Part shown: one piece after another, positions 9,225-19,356 of the stretch
Layout of the letters: each line of letters opens with the position of its first letter
How positions within the stretch are numbered: the stretch's first letter is position 1
Assembly (NCBI GenBank): GCA_018417955.1
Contig: JACTVC010000005.1
Span: forward strand, 992,001-1,056,000
Direction: 5' to 3'
DNA: 64,000 nucleotides
DNA from: Laccaria trichodermophora
Lineage: Eukaryota; Basidiomycota; Agaricomycetes; Agaricales; Hydnangiaceae
Position numbers and translations under genes: made by a program
The notes under the pieces: model-generated
Told to the model about the DNA's origin: nothing
The model's input: only the letters and a program-made list of their open reading frames with translations
Database searches by the model: none

Positions 9225-10267
9225 ATGTTCGTCCCCTTTATCAGTGAACCTTCGTTGAAGCAAAGTTCCCTATTCCGTCGAAAAGGTGGAGGCGGTGGTG
9301 GTAAAGGTGGTGGTAGCAGTGGTGGTGCAAAGGGGGGCTCTGGCAAGGGAAGCAGTAGCTCAGGCAGTTCGAGCTCAAAGGGCGCCGGGAAGTCGAGTTC
9401 TATCAGTAGTGGTGGATCTTCCAAGAGCGCGAGTTCGTACGGATCCGGAGGTGGGAAGGTAACAACCATCCCATCCGGCCAGCCCTTTGCAGGTCGTGTT
9501 TCTGGTGGTGGGACGAGGAACCAGGTTTATGGAAGCAGGTGAGCCCCTCCGATTTTGATGTGATGCATATGGCTCACCTTCTCTTTTTCTCCCAGTGTCT
9601 ACGGGAGTGGATATCCCGGCATCGCCGGTCGAGGTGTAACTGGACGCGGATTTCCATTTCTATTTTGGCCTTTGGCGTGGGGTGGTATCGCTGGCGCAGG
9701 TGCTGGTTCTTACCTTCATACTACAGAGGTATTTGATATCTCATTGCGAAGGGATGTAACTAAAACGCCATTTCGCTGCAGTATGGTTCACCGAGTAACA
9801 CGAGTCGACCAGGAGGCGTGATGATGACCGCGGCCTTCTCATCCAAGTCGCAAAACACCACCTTCCGTGTCGTAGCCGATAACACGACTGTGGTATCCCT
9901 CATTAGTAGCATAGCGGCGAATTGTTCTTCCAACCTAGGGAACACAACCGCAATCACACCCACGGCGTATAACGATTCCTCTACTGGTCCTCCACAACCA
10001 GAACAAGCGATCCAATATTATCGCGCGAGCAGCGTCGCACTCACCTTGGATGATTATAACAACACTGGCGCACTCGGACCGGATGGGACGCCCAATACGC
10101 CTTTACCCAGTAATATCGACACGAACTTCTTAAACTGTTTGAACGACACGATAGGGGCAGCTGTACCGCTAGTTGACGGCGCAATGGGTCTGGTAGCGGG
10201 CGCTCCGTCGAACCTGGGCATCGTCGCCCTAGTGTGGATCGTCTGGTTTGCCACAGGCCTCTTCTAG
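9225..10267 (+). CDS. Gly/Ser-rich membrane or surface protein, unassigned
   Basis: Exons 9225..9538, 9596..9728, 9782..10267 give 310 residues. Residues about 19-70 are Gly/Ser/Lys low complexity, then Gly-rich YGSGYPG/AGRG. A hydrophobic segment follows (FPFLFWPLAWGGIAGAGAG, about 122-140). A Thr/Ser/Asn-rich domain with several N-glycosylation sequons (NTT, NCS, NDS) and two Cys comes next, and the end is hydrophobic (GIVALVWIVWFATGLF). The layout suggests one internal membrane span with a glycosylated region outside and a C-terminal GPI-type or membrane anchor. I cannot name the family. Confidence 0.65.
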
Positions 10268-11477
10268 CCAATTGCGTGCCAAGTTATCCTTATTTTCACG
10301 ACGCTTGATTTCGTCAACGTTTTTGTTACTCGTCTTTCCGGATTCACCAAGCGACCACGTTCTCTTTTCGATCAACCCGTGGCTGGCGTGCTTCTCATCT
10401 GCAGCATGAGATTCCTATATCCGTATTGATTCAGCATCTATTGAAAGATCGAAAGATGTTCCTTTGAATGTCCTTCTATACACTACCTCTGAATGTCCTA
10501 TTGTATACTATACCAATTATAAATCACCGTGAACTCGATCATTAGAAATCAAGACAAACATTTGCGCAACCTCCTACGTGGGTTTTGTGTGGATCCGAGT
10601 TATCCTCGGTTAGTGCGGGAGCGTTTCATTGTTTTCAAAGTCGGAGACATTCTTTGTTCATATCAGAACTGTGTGCAACAATTGAAGTCCTTGAAAATCC
10701 TCGGAGTGGTCCGAGGTTGAGTCGAAGCGGGTACTTGCAATTGCCCAATCGCAGTGGTGAAATTTCACCTGCTTCATTTGAAAGCGGGGAACTAACTCAT
10801 TGGATGACATTTGACGTGGAGTATTTGGGCTGTTTGACGCTTTCTTTAAGCTTTTCCGAAGTGTCTACCAGGCATTGAATGTGATTCGACGACTTCAGTT
10901 GCGTTGCGCAAATGTTATCTGATGCTTTACGGTCGTGCAAAATGGTGAAGGACACGCCCGAGATACATAGCATCGCTGTGGGAGCTCTTCAACTCAACGA
11001 CACGTGGCTTGCTCAACCTCTTCCACTTTTCAAGGATTGAATTCAGTTTTACAATCTGATAGCTCGCGTTCTGACATTGTTTCCGGCTCTCGATCATCTA
11101 TGATATTGTCAAGACATTCCCGTCATTCTACTAGTGTTGTTGTGATCATGATGTGGTGTAGTCGATGCCGGATCTGCAGAGGCCCGTAAATTTGCGGTGA
11201 ATAATATGTAGCTCGACGTGAATATTGCAACGTGACGAGGTAGCAAATAAGGCACCTTATTATCATGTAGGTTGTGGTTTGCCTGAGTCTGAATTCGAGT
11301 GTGGGGTATTGGTACGAACTTCCATCGGGGTATCCTTCGGTGGGAGCGTGGATGTCACGGTTGGGCTCTTGGGTCTTCGACAATCTTATCTGATGGATGT
11401 CAGAGATGAGGTGGGATCTGGATACACGGTAGGTGAAGTGGTGTGTCTTGAAGCTCTACCTTTGCGTGAAATACGCC
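10268..11477. other. Intergenic, no gene seen
   Basis: About 1.2 kb with only short ORFs. The left part is the 3' flank of the Gly/Ser-rich gene. The right part lies downstream of the F-box pseudogene. Confidence 0.45.
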
Positions 11478-12759
11478 TCAGCCCGGGAGGAGCAACCTTC
11501 CTTCCGCATCCTCAAAAGCCACCCCTGCCGCCCGAAGGACTTCCAGTGGATCCCGGAGTAGGCGAGGGTGTGTCTTCAGACCTGCGACGTTCCGTTCATC
11601 GGATAACCGAATGGTTTTCAGTGTAGGGCATATCATCTTGGTCTGGACGATGAAGGGAGTAAAATGCCGATTTGCCCTGGAGTTTCCAGCAAGCAACTTT
11701 GATGAGGCTGACAGGGGGGAATGTGGTTAAGTTTGTGGTCAAGTCAGTCCAGTCCTCGACGGTAAGCTCTAAGGTTACGAGGTTAGGACAGGTTTCTGAA
11801 ATCAAATCAATCATCCCGGGTATAGGGCTATTCATCGCCAGAGACCTCAGCTTTACGCCATGCTTGCGAAAAAGCGGTACGGGAGGCGGGTATACGCGGC
11901 GCAGGTCGTCGATACGATACGTCAAGTGCTGTAGGTTCGGGAGCTCCGAGTCATGCAATGAGTCAAGGATCCACGAATGATCAAGCTGCATAGATGTAAG
12001 GGATGGAAGGTGAGGGATGGACTGAAGCTTGAGCGTGATGTTTCTCGAATCAAAGTCGCTTATCGAGCGAAGGTGAGGGCAGCTACGCAAAAATTGAAAC
12101 CAATCGCTTTCCTGAGGTACGACATAGAAATGGCAACAATATACCACCTTCAAGTTCTCGAGAGAAGTAGATAGCAGTACACTGCTTGGAAAAGTGCCTG
12201 GATTCAGCAAAGAGTAACGATTGCCGGTGACATCCAATATAATGATGCTAAGGTTTGGCAACATGGTGATGATGTCTCCAACGAGAGTGATGTCACGGCT
12301 TGGATCGTTGGTAGAATCTCGCATCGCAACATCTATTCGTTTGGTCCACCACCAGAACGGAGGTTGTTGAAGTGTGGCATTACTTGATACGTCATGAGAA
12401 CGCCTCAGCGCCTCGTACAGTGCAGCCACGTCCTTTCCTCAGCCAAGCCAAATGGATTCATACAAGAAACAGATGGCATTCGCATACCAAGCTTTGCATA
12501 CCAGAATGAGACATCGTCTCGTTACCTGATGACAAGAAGATTAAGTAGTCGTTCAGGTAAGCGATATCCAACTCACCAGAGACTGTTTAAACGACTTCCT
12601 CTGTCTGCGCATGGTGGGGTCGCGCTTGTCGTAGCTATCTAGATCTGTAGAGAGAAGATCTGGAACGAGGGTTGCATGTCTGAAAATCAAGATCCAAATT
12701 TCTGGTGGCAGGTTTGGCCAGTTGACCTGTGGTTTGCTGTACGTCTGCTTCGCCGACAT
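11478..12759 (-). pseudogene. F-box/LRR protein gene with a nonsense codon and a frameshift
   Basis: Starts at 12759 with a short leader followed by an F-box core (WPNLPPEIWILIFRHAT). A GTGAGT intron follows, then exon CLILVCKAWYANAICFLYESIWLG, typical of agaric F-box proteins. The next codon is TGA (12439-12441) where neighbours of this family usually carry Arg. The frame then continues open (VAALYEALRRSHD) through LRR-like segments (LPNLSIIILDV, CPHLRSISDF, LPNLQHLTYRI, CPNLVTLEL). At a C6 run (plus-strand G, 11714-11719) the frame must shift by one base to reach the conserved ending (PTLKTIRLSDERNV, LRAAGVAFEDAEGRLLL). Two lesions suggest a pseudogene; base errors in the assembly are the alternative. 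Confidence 0.7.
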
Positions 12760-13165
12760 GAGCCACTCACTGTTTGAAATTTACAAGGTTTGGTGGGGTG
12801 CTTTCCTGTTGTCGGAAAAATCGAAATTAGCATATCAGTGGTTGCGGCAGCTGATGAACATATGTGAACTGATCAGCTTCTTGCGGGCAGCCATTTCAGC
12901 TATTTATCAGATCATATCATCCCTGATAAGCTGCTGGTCTGAACAAGCAGTACGCGATAAGTTTTTTCCTGGCGGGCATGTCAGAAGGTTATCACTTCAC
13001 ATCATCTTGTCCAGCCTACAAGGAGGAGGAATATCATATCTGAGGTGCCGAGGTCATATTATTTTCAGTGCTGGCCGCTATCTGACAATCATTCGCAACA
13101 AAGTTATCGTGTTACGACAAATTATTTACATGTAGGAAGATATCTTGTCTACACCGACTTGTTTG
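12760..13165. other. Intergenic up to the retrotransposon, ending in the 5-bp target site
   Basis: No coding signal seen. The last five bases, GTTTG (13161-13165), recur directly after the element at 18737-18741. Confidence 0.6.
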
Positions 13166-13225
13166 TGTTGAACCGTTGAGCGCTGCAGCGTGATCGTGAT
13201 CAAATCTTACATAACACACCACTAC

Positions 13226-13233
13226 TATAAATA
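13226..13233 (+). promoter_or_regulatory. LTR TATA box
   Basis: TATAAATA inside the U3-like part of the 5' LTR, about 35 nt before the first copy of the internal 33-bp repeat, where transcription probably begins. The same site recurs in the 3' LTR at 18554-18561. Confidence 0.65.
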
Positions 13234-13282
13234 CTGTACAGGGGCATACTACTCTCCTCAGTCGTTCTACCACTCGGCTGAG

Positions 13283-13336
13283 GTGAGTATTATACCCCGC
13301 CATTCTCATTAGTACTTACCCTCATATCTCTCATAG
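13283..13336 (+). other. Intron-like insert inside the LTR
   Basis: 54 nt from GTGAGT to CATAG, with CTTAC as a possible branch site. It interrupts a 33-bp sequence (13260-13282 plus 13337-13346). An uninterrupted copy of that sequence lies at 13363-13395, so removal of the insert reproduces the downstream copy exactly. Also present in the 3' LTR at 18611-18664. Confidence 0.7.
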
Positions 13337-13408
13337 GATATTCTAGGTACAGTACTAATGCTAGTCGTTCTACCACTCGGCTGAGGATATTCTAGTTTAT
13401 TTCCAACA

Positions 13409-13420
13409 GGTTATGGGCCA
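13409..13420 (+). other. Primer-binding site candidate
   Basis: GGTTATGGGCCA directly after the 5' LTR. It resembles the copia-type site complementary to the anticodon-arm region of initiator tRNA-Met, which uses a half-tRNA primer. Confidence 0.6.
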
Positions 13421-13477
13421 TTTTGGACTCTAGTTACCCCGCCATTACTTTGACCACTCCCAATTGTCTGATTTACG

Positions 13478-13678
13478 ATGACTGTAGGCGACCCTGTCCT
13501 TGATGACCCTTCGCCCATCACTGCTTCGACCCTGTCGAGCTCTTCGTCCGTCACCGCCCTCGCCAGCGATGTATCTCATCCTCCCATTCCCATCCAGAGT
13601 GTGAAAGAATCAAGCTGGGGGGCCTTTGATGTTCTTGACAAATCATCGAATAACTACACAGCGTGGAGCCAACGCTAA
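13478..13678 (+). pseudogene. Retrotransposon gag N-terminal fragment
   Basis: ATG-initiated ORF of 66 codons with a Ser/Thr-rich start and the gag-like segment SSNNYTAWSQR, ending at TAA (13676). The continuation of Gag (NWFINDAAVQAFLLMKCA) is in another frame a few codons on. The usual stretch between the Trp motif and that region in copia Gag is much longer, so a deletion not divisible by three is inferred here. Confidence 0.75.
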
Positions 13679-16600
13679 CCGCAACTGGTTTATCAATGAC
13701 GCCGCCGTTCAGGCGTTCCTTCTCATGAAGTGTGCCCGCTCAGAACTATCTTTCATTGAAAAATGCATGACTTCTGCGGGCATCTGGTCAACCCTGAAGA
13801 AACGTCACGTTCACCAGGGTCCAATTTCCCAAGTTACTCTCATTCAAGAAGCCTTTTCTCTTCATTATTCTTCATCTATCCCTTTCTCTGAAATGACGCT
13901 CCGATACCGTGAACTCAATCAACGCATTTGGGATATGGGCGCTCCAACCCCCGAGGGTTTTCTTTGCATTATGATGTTACTCGGCCTCTCTTCCGATAGC
14001 TCTCTCTCTGCCGTTCGGGATTCTATTATATCTGGTCTTTCATCCTCTACCTCGGAACGCGCATATACTTCGGCGGACATTATTGCCCGCCTCGATTTTG
14101 AACAACAGGCCCGTTCTTTAGCTGTTACACAGACAGTTCCTGTACCTGCTGAGGCTCACATCGGCCGATGCTCGAATTCCGACTCCTCACAAACGATTTG
14201 TTCTAATTGCAAGAAACCCCGACACACCTCCGAATTTTGCATTCAACCTGGGGGTGGCATGGCAGGCAAGACTATTGCCGAAGCTCAGCAAGCGCGCGAT
14301 GCGAAACGTGGCAAGAAATCCAAAGTCAAATCCAAGGAACCCGTGAAAGGAACAGCCGGCAGCATTATTCAATCCGGACACCAAGCTTATATCGTCGACG
14401 CTGACGGCAAAGCTCACGAAATTGTTGGTTCTTCCACCTTGAGTACCGCTCCGTCAACATCATCCGAATCTGCCCACTTCCTTCAAACGGACGACCTCGA
14501 TTCCATTGACCCCCTTGTCCTGGACTCTCTATGCACTGCAGACGTTGACGAATATGCGCATATAGCCGAGTATTCTTGGCTTGCAACCCAAGATTCGCTC
14601 CATGCTTCCGTTGATTGGCATGAGAGGAGGAGAAATCTTGATGACTTAGATCTCGCGGCTATCACTGCAGCACCACTTGCCACTACTGCTCGTCAAACCT
14701 CTCTTTCCTTAGATTCTTCCCCTTTCTTGCTAGATAGCGCCTGCACCACCCACATCTCACCAGATCGTTCAGACTTCCTGACGCTACACCCCATTGCGGA
14801 TCGGACCGTTACTGGCGTTGGTGGTTCCTCCATCAAGGCCCTAGGGATCGGATCTGTGAAACTCGTCGTCGGCAAGGGATCTTCCTTGTTACTCGAAAAT
14901 GTATTGTTCATCCCCTTGTCAACCGTTCGGCTCATCTCAATCGCCTGCATTACCGAATCGCTACAATGTTCTGTTACTTTTGAATCATCTACGGTTACTC
15001 TCAAGCAATGCTCTGGTTCCCTCTTTGCGACCGGCACTCGCCTCCCTACCCGAAAACTCTATCGTCTTGACTGTACCCGCCTCTCAACCGAGCACGCCTT
15101 CCATATGGCTGACCTTGACACTTGGCACCGCCGACTCGGACATGCATCTAACCAATGTGTTCTCGACTTAGCCACCAAGCAGTTAGCCCAAGGTATGCTC
15201 ATCAATCTTTCTCGATCTCCTCCCAAATGTGACAGTTGTATCCGCGGTAAACAGGGTCGCACCCCAGTACCAAAGACACGTCAGGGGGAGAGATCGCGTC
15301 GAAGGTTGGGAGTGATTTTTGTGGACTTGACGGGACCTGAGGCTGTGAAATCAGCGAGTGGTAATTCCTACGTGATGAACATTGTCGACGATTATTCTAG
15401 TCATCCTTGGACTTTTTGTCTTAAGCTAAAATCCGATGCACTATCCACTCTCCAAGTTTGGGCACATCGAGCTGAAGCAGAAAGCGGGGAACATATTGGC
15501 ATCATCTGTGTGGATGGCGGCGAATTGGATTCTGACGCGATGAATGCATGGTGTGATACTAACGGATATACACTACAGTTCACCGCACCTTACACATCTG
15601 CCCACAATGGCCGTGCTGAACGTATGCACCTTACCATCATGAATAGGATGTGCGCTATGCGTGCGTCCACACCTAATGTTCCCCCCAATCGTTGGGATGA
15701 ATTTGCGATGACTGCAGGCTACTTATCTGCACGCACGCCCACTTGCACACTCCAGAAAACACCTTATGAGGCTTGGCACGGGAAGAAACCAGACTTATCG
15801 CATTTATGTGAAATAGGTTCCCGAGCCTTCGCCCTTATCCTTAAACACAATCCAAAAATTTATGAACGGTCATTTGAATGTGTCCTTGTTGGATATTCGC
15901 CAAACTCTAAGGCGTACCGACTTTACCACCCTACCACACACCGACTCTTTGAATCTTTTCATGTTAAGTTCATTGAACGGAAGGACGATATCTCTCGCCC
16001 TCTTTACCCTGGCTGTGTTATTGATCTCCCTTCTTCGGATTCCCCTGGTAACCGTTCTGATGCTTTACCCCCTAAACCACTGGTTTCCTCTTCTTCAGTT
16101 GTGCCCCCTTCTTCCTCTGTATCTCCTTCTTCTTCTTCTTCTATTTCCATTTCTTCTACACCCAAGCACACCGTTATTTCGGATGAGGAGGAGCTCATTA
16201 ACAATGCTGGAGGCCAAGTCTGGACTGTACCCGGCAATGATGATGAGGTACCAGTCCACATATGTGATGACCCTACTGATGTTGTTCCTGTAGGTGACAT
16301 TGGCAATGTGCCTCGCCGTTCTGCCCAGGCACCGGTTCCTACGGTTAAGGCAGTGGAGAATCTAGGCATCAAGCATTTACCCCGTGTCGCGCAAGCCGTC
16401 ACTGAGTCTCGTGAAGCTGGTCGTCGCCTCAAGGAGCAACGTGCACAGGCTAAGTTTGACCGGCGTCAACAGGTTCTCGATCTACGAGCTTCCTTGACTA
16501 ATGTTGATCCGCCATCCACATCCACTCAGACTGTTCCTCCCACTATTCCTGCTAATGCCGTCCCCAACGACTCACTACCGCAGGTACCTCCTTTAGATCC

Positions 16601-18263
16601 AGAATCGGACTTTGTTGCTCTATGTGAAGCTTATGCTTCTGAGTTGGCCGCCCCCTTGATCAACCCTCGTAATCCTGATGAACCGACCTTCTGCCAGGCC
16701 ATGAAGTCTCCAGATGCCGACAAATGGACCATTGGCATTCAGGATGAACTCAAGAGTCTAACGGATATGGGTGTCTATAAGCTTGTACCTCGCTCTGACG
16801 TTCCCACAGGTCGCAAGATCCTACATGGCAAATGGGTTCTCATTCTCAAGCGAGATAAGCTCGGTGATCCAGTGCGACACAAGGCGCGATATGTTGTCCT
16901 AGGCTACGAGCAAATTTTCGGTCAGGATTATGGCGACACGACCTCTCCGACCGCTCGTATGGAATCTGTTCGCCTTTTACTCAACATCGCGGCCGCTAAG
17001 GACTGGGACCTTCAGCAGATCGACGTCAAGACTGCCTTCCTTTATGGCCTATTACCTCCCGACGAAGCGCAGTACTTAGAACAACCTGAAGGTTTTGCTG
17101 AACCTGGTAAGGAAGACTGGGTATGGTGTCTACAGCGCGGACTCTATGGCATGAAGCAGAGCGGCCGTATCTGGAACAAGACAATGCATAAAGCTATGTT
17201 AAATTGGGGCTTTAAGCGACTTCATGCTGACCCTTGCGTTTATTACAGAGTCAATTCCCTTGGAACTGTCCTCTCTGCCGTCCACGTCGACGACTTCCTT
17301 ATTGTTTCAAGTGCACCTGAGGCATCCCAAGCATTCAAGGAGGAGCTCAAATCACTATGGACAATATCTGATCTCGGCGAAGCGTCTTTTTGCATTGGGA
17401 TTGCCATCTCTCGCAATCGCGCTGAACGGACTATATCTATTTCTCAAACCGCTTTAATTGACCGTATCATACAGCAGTTTGGCCAGACTGATGCAGACAC
17501 GATCTCCACACCCATGGATCCTGCTGTTGCGAAGAGCCTCACTCGGCCTTCCCCTTCTGATCCCCCATTGTCTGCTGCTGACTCTTATGAATTAGGCCGC
17601 ATCCCTTATCGCTCCCTTGTTGGTTCCCTCATGTATTTGGCTGTTGGCACTCGACCTGACATTTCTTTCGCTGTCGCCCGCCTTTGCCAATTCCTTGACT
17701 GCTACCGCCGCGCACATTGGAATGCTGCTGTCTGCGTTGTTCGTTACCTCAAGGGTACTCGACTTCTTGCTCTGACACTTGGTGGTGACCCCGATCTTGA
17801 GCTTGTTGGCTTTTCTGATTCCTCTTACGCTGATTGCCCTGATACAGCCCGCTCTACCATGGGATATTGCTTTTCCGTGGGCGGTGCTATTTTCACCTGG
17901 TCTTCTCGTCGTCAGAAAACAGTCACTAACTCTTCTTGTGAAGCAGAATATATTGCGCTTAGTGAAGCCAGTCGTGAAGCGATCTGGTTATGGCAATTCC
18001 TCCGTGAAGTTCACTACTTGAAGCCCTCCCCTACCGTTCTCCTCTGCGACAACAATGGTGCCAAGTCGTTGTCTTCCGATCCTACCCACCATTCACGTAG
18101 CAAACACATCGACGTTAAACACCATTACATTCGCGAGCGCGTTGACGACGGATCTATTATGGTGTGGCGCGTCCCCGGTCATGACAATGTCGCCGACATC
18201 TTCACGAAGGCCTTACCTCGTCCCGATTTTATGCGCCTCCGTCCTTTCCTTGGTCTCCGGTGA
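13626..18263 (+). CDS. Copia gag-pol polyprotein (5' truncated by the gag frameshift)
   Basis: A 1,545-codon open frame; its first codons overlap the gag fragment in another frame, so the true start is lost. Gag zinc knuckle CSNCKKPRHTSEFC (about 193). Aspartic protease DSACTTHIS (about 367). Pre-integrase HRRLGHAS and CDSCIRGKQG (about 500-545). Integrase core with VDLTGP and VDGG Asp residues and the ENGRAER-like HNGRAER Glu motif (about 565-665). Reverse transcriptase WCLQRGLYGMKQSG and catalytic VHVDDFL (about 1165-1225). RNase H GFSDSSYADC, CEAEYIALSEA and DNNGAKSL, then HIDVKHHYIRE (about 1395-1515). No internal stop, so reverse transcriptase and integrase could be intact while Gag cannot be made from one frame. 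Confidence 0.93.
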   Translation: MMFLTNHRITTQRGANANRNWFINDAAVQAFLLMKCARSELSFIEKCMTSAGIWSTLKKRHVHQGPISQVTLIQEAFSLHYSSSIPFSEMTLRYRELNQRIWDMGAPTPEGFLCIMMLLGLSSDSSLSAVRDSIISGLSSSTSERAYTSADIIARLDFEQQARSLAVTQTVPVPAEAHIGRCSNSDSSQTICSNCKKPRHTSEFCIQPGGGMAGKTIAEAQQARDAKRGKKSKVKSKEPVKGTAGSIIQSGHQAYIVDADGKAHEIVGSSTLSTAPSTSSESAHFLQTDDLDSIDPLVLDSLCTADVDEYAHIAEYSWLATQDSLHASVDWHERRRNLDDLDLAAITAAPLATTARQTSLSLDSSPFLLDSACTTHISPDRSDFLTLHPIADRTVTGVGGSSIKALGIGSVKLVVGKGSSLLLENVLFIPLSTVRLISIACITESLQCSVTFESSTVTLKQCSGSLFATGTRLPTRKLYRLDCTRLSTEHAFHMADLDTWHRRLGHASNQCVLDLATKQLAQGMLINLSRSPPKCDSCIRGKQGRTPVPKTRQGERSRRRLGVIFVDLTGPEAVKSASGNSYVMNIVDDYSSHPWTFCLKLKSDALSTLQVWAHRAEAESGEHIGIICVDGGELDSDAMNAWCDTNGYTLQFTAPYTSAHNGRAERMHLTIMNRMCAMRASTPNVPPNRWDEFAMTAGYLSARTPTCTLQKTPYEAWHGKKPDLSHLCEIGSRAFALILKHNPKIYERSFECVLVGYSPNSKAYRLYHPTTHRLFESFHVKFIERKDDISRPLYPGCVIDLPSSDSPGNRSDALPPKPLVSSSSVVPPSSSVSPSSSSSISISSTPKHTVISDEEELINNAGGQVWTVPGNDDEVPVHICDDPTDVVPVGDIGNVPRRSAQAPVPTVKAVENLGIKHLPRVAQAVTESREAGRRLKEQRAQAKFDRRQQVLDLRASLTNVDPPSTSTQTVPPTIPANAVPNDSLPQVPPLDPESDFVALCEAYASELAAPLINPRNPDEPTFCQAMKSPDADKWTIGIQDELKSLTDMGVYKLVPRSDVPTGRKILHGKWVLILKRDKLGDPVRHKARYVVLGYEQIFGQDYGDTTSPTARMESVRLLLNIAAAKDWDLQQIDVKTAFLYGLLPPDEAQYLEQPEGFAEPGKEDWVWCLQRGLYGMKQSGRIWNKTMHKAMLNWGFKRLHADPCVYYRVNSLGTVLSAVHVDDFLIVSSAPEASQAFKEELKSLWTISDLGEASFCIGIAISRNRAERTISISQTALIDRIIQQFGQTDADTISTPMDPAVAKSLTRPSPSDPPLSAADSYELGRIPYRSLVGSLMYLAVGTRPDISFAVARLCQFLDCYRRAHWNAAVCVVRYLKGTRLLALTLGGDPDLELVGFSDSSYADCPDTARSTMGYCFSVGGAIFTWSSRRQKTVTNSSCEAEYIALSEASREAIWLWQFLREVHYLKPSPTVLLCDNNGAKSLSSDPTHHSRSKHIDVKHHYIRERVDDGSIMVWRVPGHDNVADIFTKALPRPDFMRLRPFLGLR

Positions 18264-18484
18264 TGCTTGTGCGAGGAGGAGCCTTTTCTGGTTGGCGTCT
18301 CGATTTCAATCTCCTTCATTTAGGTAGATTTCATTTCGACCATGCCAGCCGGTAGCTTTTTCCCACTGGGTTTTGACGCACCCGGTGCTCAGATTCTACT
18401 CATACATTTCTCATCATCTCTCTCATCCATCTCTCGTTTTTATTTTCTTTCTTTTCTTTTCTTCTTCCTCCCGATCTACGCTTT

Positions 18485-18493
18485 GAGGAGGAG
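18485..18493 (+). other. Polypurine tract
   Basis: GAGGAGGAG immediately before the 3' LTR, the expected plus-strand primer of a copia element. Confidence 0.7.
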
Positions 18494-18736
18494 TGTTGAA
18501 CCGTTGAGCGCTGCAGCGTGATCGTGATCAAATCTTACATAACACACCACTACTATAAATACTGTACAGGGGCATACTACTCTCCTTAGTCGTTCTACCA
18601 CTCAGCTGAGGTGAGTATTATACCCCGCCGTTCTCATTAGTACTTACCCTCATATCTCTCATAGGATATTCTAGGTACAGTACTAATGCTAGTCGTTCTA
18701 CCACTCGGCTGAGGATATTCTAGTTTATTTCCAACA
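18494..18736 (+). repeat. 3' LTR
   Basis: 243 bp, the same length as the 5' LTR, with three transitions between them. Followed by GTTTG, the target duplication. Confidence 0.97.
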
Positions 18737-19356
18737 GTTTGTATATGTATTTGTCATATTCTACTCTTTCATCCTGAATCATTGTCGTCGTTCCTCCCTA
18801 TTCTTCACGCTTTCATGGAATCAAGGCGCTTTTTCACTCTCTTCTCTAATTCAACTCATGAACAGAAATTCTACCTGTTCGCTCGTTGCTCCCTGAAATC
18901 TTGTGCTCCTTCTGTTTGGCGATTCTCACTTCAAATACCACCGTGCGCCTCACTTCGAATACGCTGCCTGGGCTCCATTTGGTGTCTGATTGTGCCGTAA
19001 TTCCTGTGGAGTCCAGGAGTGTTGGAGAGAACATACTCCACACCCTTGGCATGGCAGTCGTCATGCTCCAACGTTGATCCTGCTGCCCCAAAACACATAT
19101 AATGCACAAAGATGGTGAGTGAACTCTGCCACGAACCTTCAGCATCGCCCCATCCCACTCTATCCTCACCCACCACCCTCTCATCAGACCCACGTTGGGT
19201 CAGGATGTGACGAGCAGACCAACCCAGACTTTCCTCCCATCTGAATACTCAGGAGCACACCCAACTCTCCCCCTTCTCCTCCACGTAACCGTCCTTGTCC
19301 CCGTCGCCGTTCTCCAGTAGTCCGGAGATGCTCCGAACAATGCTCCTCATCCAGCG
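18737..19356. other. Intergenic after the retrotransposon
   Basis: Short ORFs only; no motif, splice series or repeat recognised. Confidence 0.45.

Larger units (their letters stand above)
13166..13408 (+). repeat. 5' LTR
   Basis: 243 bp, TGTTGAACC...TTCCAACA. Carries a TATA box, a 33-bp internal repeat and an intron-like insert. Differs from the 3' LTR at three sites (C/T, G/A, A/G). Confidence 0.97.
13166..18736 (+). mobile_element. Ty1/copia LTR retrotransposon
   Basis: A 5,571-bp element bounded by 243-bp LTRs beginning TGTTG and ending CAACA, with a perfect 5-bp target duplication GTTTG on both sides. The order protease, integrase, reverse transcriptase, RNase H is that of Pseudoviridae/copia. 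A primer-binding site candidate follows the left LTR and a purine tract precedes the right one. The LTRs differ at three positions (all transitions), about 98.8% identity, so the insertion is recent. Gag is damaged near its N terminus; pol is open throughout. Confidence 0.97.

Noticed and set aside
13626..13680. First codons of the 1,545-codon retrotransposon frame as a real start
   Set aside because: The segment overlaps the genuine gag start in another frame and its translation (NHRITTQRG) is unlike Gag.
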